A DNA stretch of 64,000 bases from Phymorhynchus buccinoides (Eukaryota > Mollusca > Gastropoda > Neogastropoda > Raphitomidae). Shown here piece after piece: positions 22,590-32,487 of this stretch. Each line of letters begins with the position of its first letter. Position 1 is the first letter of the stretch. Below the pieces are notes generated by a model. The model did no database searches. It had not been told where the DNA came from and was given only the letters and a program-made list of their open reading frames with translations. The position numbers and the translations under genes were made by a program. The DNA is taken from positions 32,941,363-33,005,362 of the forward strand of contig CM065686.1 in assembly GCA_017654935.2 (NCBI GenBank), given 5' to 3'.

Positions 22590-22815
22590 TATGTTACCAC
22601 GATAGCGTTTGAACGGAGGGACCCATGACCCTCTCACATTCTACATGCGGATAGGTAGTTACGATATCTAGGTCAAGGTCGAAGAGAAAAAAAAAAGAAA
22701 AAAAAGAAGGAAAAAAGGTCAAGGTCGAAGATGAAGGTAATTGATCGAAGGTCAAGGTCACTATAGAGCACAAAATGCTGCCGTGCAGCTGCCTGATCTA
22801 CCGTTTTCAGGCTCT
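22590..22815 (+). repeat. Dispersed AGGTCA-rich repeat, single copy
   Basis: Contains ACGATAGCGTTTGAACGGAG GGACC..., AGGTCAAGGTCGAAG (twice) and AAGGTCAAGGTCACTATAG, and ends GATCTACCGTTTTCAGGCTC. It is the same family as 19790-20185 and lies directly left of the Penelope element. Confidence 0.75.
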
Positions 22816-22828
22816 ACTTATGCAATAC

Positions 22829-23898
22829 ATGCAGCAAACAAACAACTACACGACAAATGCAAAGTGACGTTATTTTATTCACAAGAGACAAAACAAAACT
22901 ACTGGATATTTCGGCGAATGCGCCTTTATCAACACAGACAAACAATTAAACAGCAAATATAGCAAAAGGAGCAAAAAACGTAGGCAACAGAAGGAGCAAA
23001 AAACCATCAAGATCAAAATAAAAACAATACTTCCCCTCTACAGTCCAACGTGTAAATGATACAACAAAGTTGAAACCAAAGAGCAAGGCTGTGAACACAA
23101 ACCAAGGGGGGGGGGGGGGGGGGGGGGGGGGGGGATTGAAGTGAGAGAGGTTGGGGACAGTGAGTACGCAATCACAGATGGTAGAAGTTGGAAACAAGGG
23201 TCAGTTGTGTTTAAGGGGTGGGGAGGGGGAGGTTTGGTGAAGAGAACAAATCTCGTGCTAAAGTGAACACATGTAGCAAAAGCTGACATTACATTTCAAT
23301 TGAAAAATGAAAAGGACAGAGAGAGAAGGGGGGGGGGGGGTATGGAAATGGAAATAGAAATAGAGGGGGGGGGGGGGGTTCGCCGCCTAGCGCATCAAAC
23401 CCATGTCTGACCCCAAAGTGGGTTGCCCCACCCTGGCACCGAGGGGTGAGGGGGAAAACGGAAGTTCTCCGAGAAAAAAAACCCTAGTCAGACACACTTG
23501 TCTAAGACATGAAAAATGTAAACAAATTTAAAGGAATAAAGGATTAAGGGGGAAAAAACTCTCTGGGAGAAAAAAACCCCTGCGCAAGTGGTCAAAGACA
23601 AGTGCAACAAACCCCTCACATGCACACACAAACACATACACACACTCTCTCTCTCCCTCTCTCACACACAACCACACACTGGGACTAGAGGAATGCAAAA
23701 CAAGCAATGGTATACATTGGAGTGTTTGGAAGGGAGGGGTGGGGAGGGGGTTATGGGAAGGAGGGGGTGGGTGGGTATTGGGCGGTAGATATGGATAGGA
23801 ATCAAATTGATCATTAGTGATTACAATCAAGTTTGTAAATTAATTGGGAATGCTGGGGTCCACGCCGGGGGAGGGGGCTTCGGGCAGTGGGGGGAACC
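22829..23898 (+). repeat. Penelope arm L (inverted relative to arm R)
   Basis: Carries G runs at 23105-23134, 23330-23340 and 23366-23378 and the hammerhead-like hairpin at 22906-22932. It differs from arm R mainly in homopolymer length and a ~40-bp indel near 23030-23070 versus 27325-27365, where arm R has a duplicated GCCTTGCTCTTTGGTTTCAA. Confidence 0.9.
22906..22932 (-). other. Hammerhead-like hairpin motif in arm L
   Basis: Minus strand reads GTTGATAAAGGCGCATTCGC CGAAATATC. See the copy at 27468-27496 for interpretation. Confidence 0.4.
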
Positions 23899-24250
23899 TT
23901 CTTCGCTTAGCTGTGGCTATTGAACCCTACCACACTGCCCAGTATACAGGGGTAATTCCTTCGCTTAGCTGTGGCTATCAGACCCCTGTCCCCCCAACCC
24001 AGACGGGACACACAGGGAAATGGGGGAAATGAAAACTAGACATTCCATTACAAGCAAGTTTGTAAAATAATTAGGAATACAGAGGTCCACACCGGGGGAG
24101 GGGGCTTCGGGCAGTGGGGGGAACCTTCTTCGCTTAGCTGTGGCTATTGAACCCTACCACACTGCCCAGTATACAAGGGTCACTCCTTCACTTAGCTGTG
24201 GCTATTGGACCCCTGTCCCCCCAACCCAGGCGGGACACACAGGGAAGTGG
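23835..24250 (+). repeat. Tandem duplication at the 3' side of the Penelope element
   Basis: GGTCCAC(G/A)CCGGGGGAGG, TTCGGGCAGTGGGGGGAACC and CTTCGCTTAGCTGTGGCTAT occur at both 23858-24010 and 24088-24235. TCGCTTAGCTGTGGCTAT is itself repeated within each unit. Confidence 0.85.
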
Positions 24251-24397
24251 AAGGGGGGGAGGGGGTAGGTGGTGGCAAAAAGGAGGGGGAGGGTTGGGGG
24301 CGGGGAGGAGTTTTGGGAAGGGGTGAAGGAGGGGGGTAGATGGGTTCAAGAACATGTTACGGCAAAATGAAAATGACACAGAATAATATAATGAGGC

Positions 24398-26578
24398 TTA
24401 AGGATTGTCATTCAGTCCATGAGGCTTTCTGGTGCCCAGTTTGTTGATGAGGTGTGATTCCATGTCCTTTCTTTTGTTTGTGGTTTTTGTGAACAGGAGC
24501 CACATCCCTTTGACGCGTATGTCTGATGTGGAGTGGTCAGGCTGGTTGAAGTGGTGGGCTATAGGTTTGTCTCTCTGGTGCACGATGTCAGCTAAGTGTT
24601 CTTTGAAGCAGGTGGCAAGGGTTCGGCCAGTTTCACCAATGTACGGTTGTTTGCATTTGAGGCAATGAATGACGTACACAATGTTCTCAGTCTGACTGAC
24701 AGTGTTTGTGATGTTGAATTTCGAAAGAGGTCCATGGACCTGTGTTGAAGTACAGATGAATGGGCACACTTTGCATTTGGGGTTTTGGCATGGAGAGGTT
24801 CCTGGAGCATGTTGGCTTCTCGGTTTCAATTTAGACCGAACCAGTAGGTCACGTAGATTGGTGTCACGTTTGTAGGTTACGAGGGGCGGTTGATCGAAAA
24901 TGTCCGCTACCTGTTCACGGGATTGTAGAAGTGACCAGTTGGAGATGAGGATGTTGCGCACACGATGAATGGATGGGTGGAACAGTAGGCTGACGATGGG
25001 TCTGTCATCTGTTTCTGGTCTCTGCTTTGTTTGGAGGGCTTCAGAGTGAGAAATTCTGTTGACACGGGTGAGGGCAGACTCGATTGCTGTGAGAGGGTAA
25101 TTCCGGTTTAGGAAGAAATCCACCATTTCCTGTGCTTTGATTTCAAAGTCATGGTCATCTGAGCAAAGGCGGCGGAGTCGGAGGAGTTGAGAATATGGAA
25201 TGCTGTTCTTTGTGGCTGGGGTGTGGGACGAACGGTAGTCCAGGTAAGAATGTGAGTCTGTAGGTTTGTAGTGGATGGATGTTTGGAGCTGTCCTTCTTG
25301 TAGCGAGATTTGCATGTCCAGAAATGTGACTGATTCGCTGGAGATCATGAATGTGAAGCCAATCGCTGGGTGGAAGCTCTGTATGAAGTGGATGAAGTCC
25401 AAGAGTTCTTCGTAGGATCCAGAAGTGAGGCCAAGGCCATCATCGATGAAACGTTTGTAGACCTCAGGGACAGGTTTTTTGTAGTTTTTGAGGATCTGTT
25501 CTTCCAGGTAACCCATAAAGAGGCATGCATAGCTGGGGCCCATTTTAGTTCCCATGGCAACTCCGCTCATCTGGGCAAAGACCTCCTCACCAAAGGAGAA
25601 GGTGTTCAATGTCAGCACAAGTTCAGCTAATCGGACAATGGCAGTGGTTGGTGGGTCTTTGGTCTTGCGTTTTTCCAGGAAATGAGTCAGGGCTGAAAGT
25701 CCATCTGCATGTGGTATGCTGGTGTAACGGGAAACCACATCAAGTGTGAACAGATATTTGGGGTGGAATTGAAGGTTGTTGTTCAGGTCCTGGATGATGT
25801 TGAGGGCATGTGAGGAGTCTTTCACATATGTGGGAAGCTGTTGTACGATGGGTTGGAGGATATGGTCCAAGTACTCAGATATATTTTCTGTAGGACAACT
25901 ATAAGCAGAAACGATGGGTCGTCCAGGGTTGTTGGCTTTGTGGATTTTTGGTAGCAGGTAGAAGACAAGTTGTTTGGCTTGGTGGTTGATGAGAAGTCGA
26001 GCTGTCTCAGGGAGCTTTTTTGTCATGATCAGTTGTTGTAGTGTTTTGGAGATAGTGTTCTTTTGAGCCTGAAGAGAAGAGTTTTCCTGTTGGAGGTAAC
26101 TGTTGCTGTTTTTGAGTTGTTTGACAGCTTCTTGGATGTACAGTTCTCTGTCCCACACGACAACAGCACCACCTTTGTCAGCCGGTTTGATAACAATGTC
26201 AGTTCTGGATTGGAGAGATTTAATAGCTTGAGTTTCATCAGAGGTGAGGTTGAGAATTTTGGTTGGACGGAGTTTCAAGGCACGGATCTCTGCAGTGCTT
26301 TTACTGATGTAGCTTTCCACTTCATGGAAAGTTCCATGAGGGGGTTCTCTTCGTGGGGCAGTACGAAACAGTTTGCAGAAAGTGTCTTCATCAGGTGGGT
26401 TCTGGCGTTTTGGGGGATGACCAAGGACTGCCATCCATCTTAATGAACGAAAGAAGCGTTCACAGTCATGCATGATGGCGTATTTAGAGATGGTGGGTTT
26501 GGTAGGGATAAATTTGAGTCGAAGGTTCCCCCCACTGCCCGAAGCCCCCTCCCCCGGCGTGGACTCCAGCATTCCCAA
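24398..26578 (-). CDS. Penelope-type reverse transcriptase with GIY-YIG endonuclease
   Basis: A single uninterrupted frame of 726 codons. RT blocks in order: SRTDIVIKPADKGGAVVVWD (about residue 124), FYLLPKIHKANNPGRPIVSA (220), LFTLDVVSRYTSIPHADG (the usual LFTLDV.SLY.NIP, 270), GVAMGTKMGPSYACLF (335) and the catalytic RFIDDGLG (375). SVTFLDMQISL and HYKPTDSHSYL follow. Near the C-terminus a CPFI-Cys-rich linker precedes the GIY-YIG nuclease core (YVIHCLKCKQPYIGETGR, then FKEHL). KIHK plus a C-terminal GIY-YIG is diagnostic of endonuclease-bearing Penelope elements. The first ~20 residues (MGMLESTPGEGASGSGGN) are terminal-arm sequence and may not be translated; the true start may be later. 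No stop or frameshift is seen, so the copy may be recent. It would replicate by target-primed reverse transcription in the nucleus. Confidence 0.93.
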   Translation of the reverse strand: MGMLESTPGEGASGSGGNLRLKFIPTKPTISKYAIMHDCERFFRSLRWMAVLGHPPKRQNPPDEDTFCKLFRTAPRREPPHGTFHEVESYISKSTAEIRALKLRPTKILNLTSDETQAIKSLQSRTDIVIKPADKGGAVVVWDRELYIQEAVKQLKNSNSYLQQENSSLQAQKNTISKTLQQLIMTKKLPETARLLINHQAKQLVFYLLPKIHKANNPGRPIVSAYSCPTENISEYLDHILQPIVQQLPTYVKDSSHALNIIQDLNNNLQFHPKYLFTLDVVSRYTSIPHADGLSALTHFLEKRKTKDPPTTAIVRLAELVLTLNTFSFGEEVFAQMSGVAMGTKMGPSYACLFMGYLEEQILKNYKKPVPEVYKRFIDDGLGLTSGSYEELLDFIHFIQSFHPAIGFTFMISSESVTFLDMQISLQEGQLQTSIHYKPTDSHSYLDYRSSHTPATKNSIPYSQLLRLRRLCSDDHDFEIKAQEMVDFFLNRNYPLTAIESALTRVNRISHSEALQTKQRPETDDRPIVSLLFHPSIHRVRNILISNWSLLQSREQVADIFDQPPLVTYKRDTNLRDLLVRSKLKPRSQHAPGTSPCQNPKCKVCPFICTSTQVHGPLSKFNITNTVSQTENIVYVIHCLKCKQPYIGETGRTLATCFKEHLADIVHQRDKPIAHHFNQPDHSTSDIRVKGMWLLFTKTTNKRKDMESHLINKLGTRKPHGLNDNP

Positions 26579-27572
26579 TTAATTTACAAACTTGATTGTA
26601 ATCACTAATGATCAATTTGATTCCTATCCATATCTACCGCCCAATACCCACCCACCCCCTCCTTCCCATAACCCCCTCCCCACCCCTCCCTTCCAAACAC
26701 TCCAATGTATACCATTGCTTATTTTGCATTCCTCTAGTCCCAGTGTGTGGTTGTGTGTGAGAGAGGGAGAGAGAGAGAGAGAGTGTGTGTATGTGTTTGT
26801 GTGTGCATGTGAGGGGTTTGTTGCACTTGTCTTTGACCACCTGCGCAGGTGTTTTTTTTCTCCCAGAGAGTTTTTCCCCCTTAATCCTTTATTCCTTTAA
26901 ATTTGTTTACATTTTTCATGTCTTAGACAAGTGTGTCTGACTAGGGTTTTTTTTCTCGGAGAACTTCCGTTTTCCCCCTCACCCCTCGGTGCCAGGGTGG
27001 GGCAACCCACTTTGGGGTCAGACATGGGTTTGATGCGCTAGGCGGCGAACCCCCCCTCTATTTCTATTTCCATACCCCCCCCCCCCCCTTCTCTCTCTGT
27101 CCTTTTCATTTTTCAATTGAAATGTAATGTCAGCTTTTGCTACATGTGTTCACTTTAGCACGAGATTTGTTCTCTTCACCAAACCTCCCCCTCCCCACCC
27201 CTTAAACACAACTGACCCTTGTTTCCAACTTCTACCATCTGTGATTGCGTACTCACTGTCCCCAACCTCTCTCACTTCAATCCCCCCCCCCCCCCCCCCC
27301 CCCCCCCCCACAGCCTTGCTCTTTGGTTTCAACTTTGTGTTCACAGCCTTGCTCTTTGGTTTCAAGTATTGTTTTTATTTTGATCTTGATGGTTTTTTGC
27401 TCCTTCTGTTGCCTACTTTTTGCTCCTTTTGCTATATTTGCTGTTTGCTGTTTAATTGTTTGTCTGTGTTGATAAAGGCGCATTCGCCGAAATATCCAGT
27501 AGTTTTGTTTTGTCTCTTGTGAATAAAATAACGTCACTTTGCACTTGTCGTGTAGTTGTTTGTTTGCTGTAT
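26521..27572 (-). repeat. Penelope arm R (5' terminal repeat of the element)
   Basis: Inverted copy of arm L with C runs at 27075-27088 and 27282-27309. It ends inside the RT frame's first codons, so the arm and ORF overlap by about 60 bp. Confidence 0.9.
27468..27496 (+). other. Hammerhead-like hairpin motif in arm R
   Basis: GTTGATAAAGGCGCATTCGC CGAAATATC: a GGCG/CGCC stem with a CATT loop is flanked by TTGATAA on the left and GAAA on the right. This is the layout of the hammerhead ribozyme core (CUGAUGA, stem II, GAAA). Two core positions deviate (C3 to U, G8 to A), so self-cleavage is unlikely as written. Hammerhead motifs are known from Penelope terminal repeats. Copies are also at 22906-22932 (opposite strand) and 30698-30726. 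Confidence 0.4.
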
Positions 27573-27850
27573 GTTCCAGTGACGTTGCAGTCTGTTTCAT
27601 TTTGTTGTTGTATGTAATACATGTGTTAAAATATGTGAATATAGTATTAATAATTCACAGCCAAATGAAAGCAAAAGAAGAAAAGAAAAACTCAGAACCT
27701 GCAGTTGTTTGTTTGCTGTATGTTCCAGTGACGTTGCAGTCTGTTTCATTTTGTTGTTGTATGTAATACATGTTTAAAATATGTGAATATAGTATTAATA
27801 ATTCACAGCCAAATGAAAGCAAAAGAAGAAAAGAAAAACTCAGAACCTGC
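27551..27850 (+). repeat. Tandem duplication (about 151 bp x 2) at the outer end of arm R
   Basis: GTAGTTGTTTGTTTGCTGTA through to AAACTCAGAACCTGC is repeated at 27551-27698 and 27702-27849 with a few differences. The first ~20 bp of the unit are the outer end of the Penelope arm, so the duplication spans the element boundary. Confidence 0.85.
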
Positions 27851-28439
27851 CCCCCCCCCTGCCCCCCCTTGACCTTGGCGTATGACCTTGAAAACCGAAA
27901 ATCTTTAAGGGTTATTGATCACCCTCCTATATCTCGTGAAGAACTGTATAGAATCACTCCAAATATTGTGTGGGGGTGTAAAAGGAAGAGTAGAAGACAT
28001 TGCTGTACAAATTACGCCACGTGGGATTTTGATGTCGCCGAACGGCAGACATGTCTCCGAGTTAAGGGTGTACGCCCCATTGATTAAGGGTGTACACTCT
28101 ATTAAGGGTGTACACCCCATTAATTAAGGATGTACATCCCGGTAAAGGAGGGGGTCTAACACAAAAAGTAAAAGACTTCGTTGCCGAGCGGAAAACATGA
28201 CATTGTATCAATTAAGGGTGTGCATCCTAGAAAAGGATTTGCACCCAGTCAAGGGTGTGTAGGTGCATCACACAAAGGACACAAGGAGGACGGGGGCCTA
28301 AGATGTGAGGGGCAAGGGAGGTACAGGGCGGGGCCGGCAAAGGACATATCTGCCGCTCGGCGATGCCCTTGTTTTTTTAGTTGCTTTTTTAGTCCCAGTT
28401 CTTACAGAACGGGACGATCCGTGTGCATTGTCCAGTCCG

Positions 28440-28446
28440 CGCGCGC

Positions 28447-28497
<51 letters not shown>
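28440..28497. repeat. (GC)n/(GT)n microsatellite
   Basis: GCGCGCGCGTGTGCGTG followed by a pure GT run. Confidence 0.95.
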
Positions 28498-28500
<3 letters not shown>

Positions 28501-29022
28501 CCGAAATGTGTTAAACTTCATCGCACCTAAACCGCTCAACCAATCTATACAAACCTTGGCAGAATTGTTCCTTAGGGTGCCGAGATGCTGCACGTGACAT
28601 TTAAAGGGGCCAATAGCACAGTGAGAGTGAGAGCTGTTGGGGCTCCAGAAACAAGTGCTCATAGTTTCAAAACTGTTGGTGTTAGACCACTATAACCATA
28701 TATTTAGGGGGAGGGGGAGGGGTTAATACTAGAGTACCTTTATTTAAGGATCCTCTAGTTACTAAGAGTAGAATAATTATATTGCAGCACAAATTATGCT
28801 ACGTGGGGTCTAAATGTCGCCGAGCGGCAGACATGTCTCCGTGTTAAGGGTGTGCACCCCAGAGAGCGTTTTTGTTTGTTTCTACGTAGCTAATCGACTT
28901 TGTAATATATAAGGAATAGTTTTCATACAGCAAATCGCCTATCGTTTTTCTACTCAGCAAATCGCCTATCGTTTTTCTAGTCCCAGTATTATAAGAACGG
29001 GACTGCATTAGAATGGTTCCGG

Positions 29023-29073
<51 letters not shown>

Positions 29074-29102
29074 CGTGCGTGTGCGTGTGTGTGTGCGTGT
29101 GC

Positions 29103-29137
<35 letters not shown>

Positions 29138-29146
29138 CGCGTGTGT

Positions 29147-29207
<61 letters not shown>

Positions 29208-29228
29208 TGTGTGTGTGTGTGTGCATGT
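29023..29228. repeat. (GT)n with GTGC interruptions
   Basis: GT array with higher-order GTGCGTGC blocks. Confidence 0.95.
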
Positions 29229-29934
29229 GTGACCGAAATGTCTTCCGCTTCATAGCGCTTAAACCACTGAACCAATCTGAATAAAACATGGCAGAATTGT
29301 TCCTTAGCATGCCTTGATGCTGCACGCGACATTTTGAAGGGGCCAATAGCACAGTGAGAGTGAGAGCTGAGGGGGGTCCGAAAAGAGGTGCTCATAGTCC
29401 CAAAACTGTTGGCGTTAGACCACTATAACCATTATAGATTCATGATCTCCATCATTGGGAGGACTGCAGTGGGAGACAATTTGAAGGGGCCAAATGCACA
29501 GTGAGAGTGAGAGCCAGCAGTGTCAGAACACACGTGCCCATACTTCCAACACCACTGGCGTTAGACCATTAAAACTATATAAATATGTGATCAGCATTAA
29601 TGCAAGTGCATGCACGCTCACACGCACGCACATGCGAGCACGCGCGCTAACGCATGCGCTTGCACGCACACACGCACGCGCGGGAGTATATGTGTGTGGG
29701 TGTTGCTGTTACTGGGACTACGTTTACTTGTCGTTGCCATTTTCTTTTAACATTATTTTTAATATTAGTATTAGTATTAGGTACTTTATAGTCACAGAGG
29801 CGTCTCTGTGAAATTCGGGTTGCTCCCACCCGGAGAGCGCGTCGCAGCCAGGGGCGCGCCACCCAATTTTTTTTTTTTGTTTTTTTTTTTTGCATGCGAT
29901 TTTTGTCACTGATGAGGGGGGGGGGGGGGGGTGT

Positions 29935-30003
29935 AAATTTTTACCAACTGACAACTTTTTTGTTGCCACTGGGCTTAGCGTATGCTAAGTGCATGGGCAC
30001 ACG

Positions 30004-30034
<31 letters not shown>

Positions 30035-30150
30035 TCCACGTTCAGACCGTTAAGGCCTAGTGCAGAATGAGAGGAAAAAATCCCCTGTACCCAGGTTCGA
30101 ACTCGGGTTTACTTGACACGCAGCGAACGCGCTACCACTGTGCCACTCTA
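29935..30150 (-). mobile_element. tRNA-derived SINE
   Basis: Read on the minus strand, it starts with a tRNA-like head: A-box region GTGGCACAGTGGTAGCGCGT and B box GAGTTCGAACC. A conserved body follows (TCTTTCGGATGAGACGATAA, ACCGAGGTCCCGTGTG, CATGCACTTAGC) and a 3' part GTGGCAACAAAAAAGTTGTC. The body is a block I recall as widespread in molluscan SINEs; the exact family is not assigned. It lies about 155 bp upstream of receptor B exon 3. Confidence 0.8.
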
Positions 30151-30304
30151 CATGAAAAAGTCCATTCTAAAATGCGTTTCCCTTTGCTACTCGCCCTATT
30201 TCCCCCTACAGCCCGCTAAGTGGGGAAGCAGGACTATAATTCCATGAGATCAGGCTTGAAAAAACCCAAACAACATGTGACATCGATCTGGTATTTGTTA
30301 TCAG

Positions 30305-30528
30305 GTGGACATTGGCGGGAGATGCTATACCTATAGAGGGAGAGAATGCGGGAGCTGGCTTACAGCGGACAGTGAGTGTCGTCAGGTGGACAGCTCTCTG
30401 GCCAGTCTGGAGACCCCAGAAGAATGGAGCCGGGTGTCCAGTTTTCTCCTCCAGTACCAGAATCAGCCTACCTGGGTGGGGCTGAGAGAAACAGCGTGGG
30501 CTACAGATAAGACCTTGGAGAACATAAT
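30305..30528 (+). CDS. Receptor B exon 3: N-terminal half of C-type lectin domain
   Basis: The acceptor is TTGTTATCAG|GTGGACA and the donor ACATAAT|GTGAAA; 224 nt, identical in length and phase to copy A. VDIGGRCYTYRGRECGSWLT, SECRQVDSSLASLETPEEWS and TWVGLRETAW carry the lectin landmarks. The following AT plus the G of exon 4 makes Met, as in copy A. Confidence 0.9.
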
Positions 30529-30599
30529 GTGAAAGTTTCAATAACGTCTTTTATCTTTCAGCTTTTCATTTTTTTTTACGCATTGGACTGTAGAGGGGA

Positions 30600-30805
30600 A
30601 GGTTTTTTTGTTTTGTTTTCTTTTTGTGTGTGCTCCTGATGTTGCCTGCTTTTTGCTCCTTTTGCTGCTATATTTGCTGTTTTCTTGTTTGCCAATGTCG
30701 ATAAAGGCGCATTCGCCGACATATCCAGTAGTTTTGTTTTGTCTCTTGTAAATAAAATAACGTCACTTTACACTTGTCGTGTAGTTGTTTGTTGTATGCT
30801 TCAGC
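30600..30805 (+). mobile_element. Solo fragment of the Penelope terminal arm
   Basis: The block from GCTCCTTTTGCTGCTATATT through GATAAAGGCGCATTCGCCGA and TCTTGTAAATAAAATAACGT to TTGTCGTGTAGTTGTTTG matches arm R 27420-27565 in the same orientation, but is clearly older. It lies 72 bp downstream of receptor B exon 3. Confidence 0.85.
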
Positions 30806-31159
30806 TTTGGTTTGTTCTTTCTTTCGACTTTGGGGAGGGTGACTTTGTTTCTCTGTCTCTCTGGGCTGTGTATCTCGTGAACCGCTGCACGCAATCCTTC
30901 AACATTTTCTGGAGGTGTGCCAAGCAAACGACGCAACAGAGGGCAGTGGTGAAGTTTGTGTGTGTGTGTGGGGGGGGGGAGGTAGGGATGGCAGAACGGG
31001 CAAAGGACATTGTCTGCCGCTCAGCGACACTCATTGTTTGAAAATGAAACAGAATAATGATAATGATGATTGTATTTACAACGCTTCTGCTTCGTACCAG
31101 TCAAAATGCTTGCATACTCTAACTAGAGCGTTAGGAAGCTAGACCACCAGCCGCGCGGC

Positions 31160-31700
31160 AGCATTTTCGTGTCCAATGACCTTGACCTTTAACCTATGAC
31201 CTTGATTTTTTTAGCTTGGTCTATATATCCTTAGTACCTATCCGCAAGCAACATTTGAGTGTCTTAGGTCCCTGTGCGCGTTCAAACGTTATCATGCCAG
31301 GTGCTGGCAGCATTTTTGGGACTAGACCTTTACCTTTGATCTATGACCTTCATTTTTTAATTTGGCCGATATATTCTTAGTACCTATCTGCATGCAAATT
31401 TGTAGTGTCCTAGGTCCCTCCGTTCAATCGTAATCGTGCCAGGTGCACGGCAGCCAATGGCCTGACCTTTGACCTATGACTTTCATTTTTTAGCTTGGCC
31501 TCCATATCTTTAGTAACTATTTGCATGCTACATTTGAGCGTCCTAGGCCCCTCCGTTATCGTGCCAGGTGTTTTGACCTATGACCTTCATTTTCGAACTT
31601 GTTCTATACATTCTTAGTACCTATCCGCATGCAAAATATGAGCGTCCTAGGTCCCTTCGTTCAAACGTTATCGTGTTAATACAGTCAGATAGTCGGTTTC
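31160..31700 (-). repeat. Array of four to five AGGTCA-rich units (inverted copies of the dispersed repeat)
   Basis: Units of about 130-150 bp share TTTGACCTATGACCTTCATTTT, TTAGTACCTATCCGCATGCA, GAGCGTCCTAGGTCCCTCCG and CAAACGTTATCGTGCCAGGTG. The minus strand therefore carries runs of AAGGTCATAGGTCAAAGGTCA. It lies in receptor B intron 3. Confidence 0.85.
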
Positions 31701-32149
31701 AGAACCCACTGAAAACATTACCAGCTTCGCTCTCTTCGTTCGCGGCTGGTAATTAACCATCATGCAAGTTTACAACTCTCTCTCTCTCTCTCAAAGATAT
31801 TGTGTATGATATATGAATGAAATCTGGATCCTGATGTTTGTTATGAAGGCGTAATGGTGTTTATGTACACGGGTAATTTCATGATATTGATGTGAAAGAT
31901 GTATGTCGAAGACTGAGATGCTTTGGTTACTATAGGATGGTTGGAAGAGCTTCTAAGTGATCTTTGATAGCGTAGGATAGCGTAGGGAAGTCACTTGATA
32001 TCTAAATTGATAATATTGGTGCTTATGGTGTGCTGTGTGAATGAGATTTGTTTTTTTGATCGGTTTTGATTTTTGTGATGTTTTCCCCCTTCCCTCGAGA
32101 TGCATTGTGGCCCATGGCCAATGTACATTAAAACATTTCAGTGTTCAGT

Positions 32150-32151
<2 letters not shown>

Positions 32152-32207
<56 letters not shown>
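32152..32207. repeat. (TC)n microsatellite
   Basis: Pure TC run of about 56 bp, 280 bp upstream of receptor B exon 4. Copy A has an (AG)n run upstream of its exon 4. Confidence 0.97.
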
Positions 32208-32211
<4 letters not shown>

Positions 32212-32487
32212 CATTGAATATGTTTGCGTACACGTAGGCCCAATCTATATGATCACGAATCCCGTAGTCAGGATGACCGTAGGGGCGCCTCTTTTGCAAT
32301 GCCTCATAGGAATGTGTTCACACTCGAGAAGGTCTCGTGCTGACTGTGCTTATATGTGGCTGTCCACTCCATGCATCCATCTTGTTGGTAGGGCAGGTAG
32401 GGGCTAGTGGGGATAGTGCGTCTCTGGTTCCCACTGGCACCTTCGGGTTTTTTCTTTTTCACTCATTCGTGGTGCATTCTGGCCTAG

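Larger units (their letters stand above)
22829..27572 (-). mobile_element. Penelope-like element with about 1.05-kb inverted terminal arms
   Basis: Arm L (22829-23898) and arm R (26521-27572) are near-perfect inverted copies, from CAGCAAACAAACAACTACAC at the outer ends to GGGGGAACCTTC at the inner ends, each with C/G homopolymer tracts. Between them on the minus strand is one long ORF with Penelope-type RT and GIY-YIG endonuclease. Beyond arm L, 24040-24250 repeats the arm's inner ~190 bp in tandem. Penelope-like elements commonly carry terminal repeats (pLTRs) in direct or inverted orientation. The element lies in the intron between receptor B exons 2 and 3. Confidence 0.92.
27990..29575 (+). 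repeat. Locally duplicated 0.7-kb module with GT cores
   Basis: Two and a half units. Shared blocks: GTCGCCGA(A/G)CGGCAGACATG (28033, 28812), TAGTCCCAGT..TA(C/T)AGAACGGGAC (28390, 28980), a GT microsatellite (28454, 29023), CCGAAATGT...CTTCATCGC-type text with ACC.CTCAACCAATCT (28500, 29232), and GGGGCCAATAGCACAGTGAGAGTGAGAGC (28600, 29340, and a third at 29488). GGGTGTACACCCCATTAA words repeat at 28065-28140. TCTGCCGCTCGGCGA words also occur at 10815, 28349 and 31012. No coding potential. Confidence 0.75.

Noticed and set aside
23038..23289. Proline-rich frames in the Penelope arms
   Set aside because: Generated by G/C homopolymer tracts; the same for 27127-27522 and 23528-23830.
29905..29925. 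CTGATGAGG as a hammerhead core
   Set aside because: It is followed by a G homopolymer with no stem II and no GAAA at the right place; chance match.
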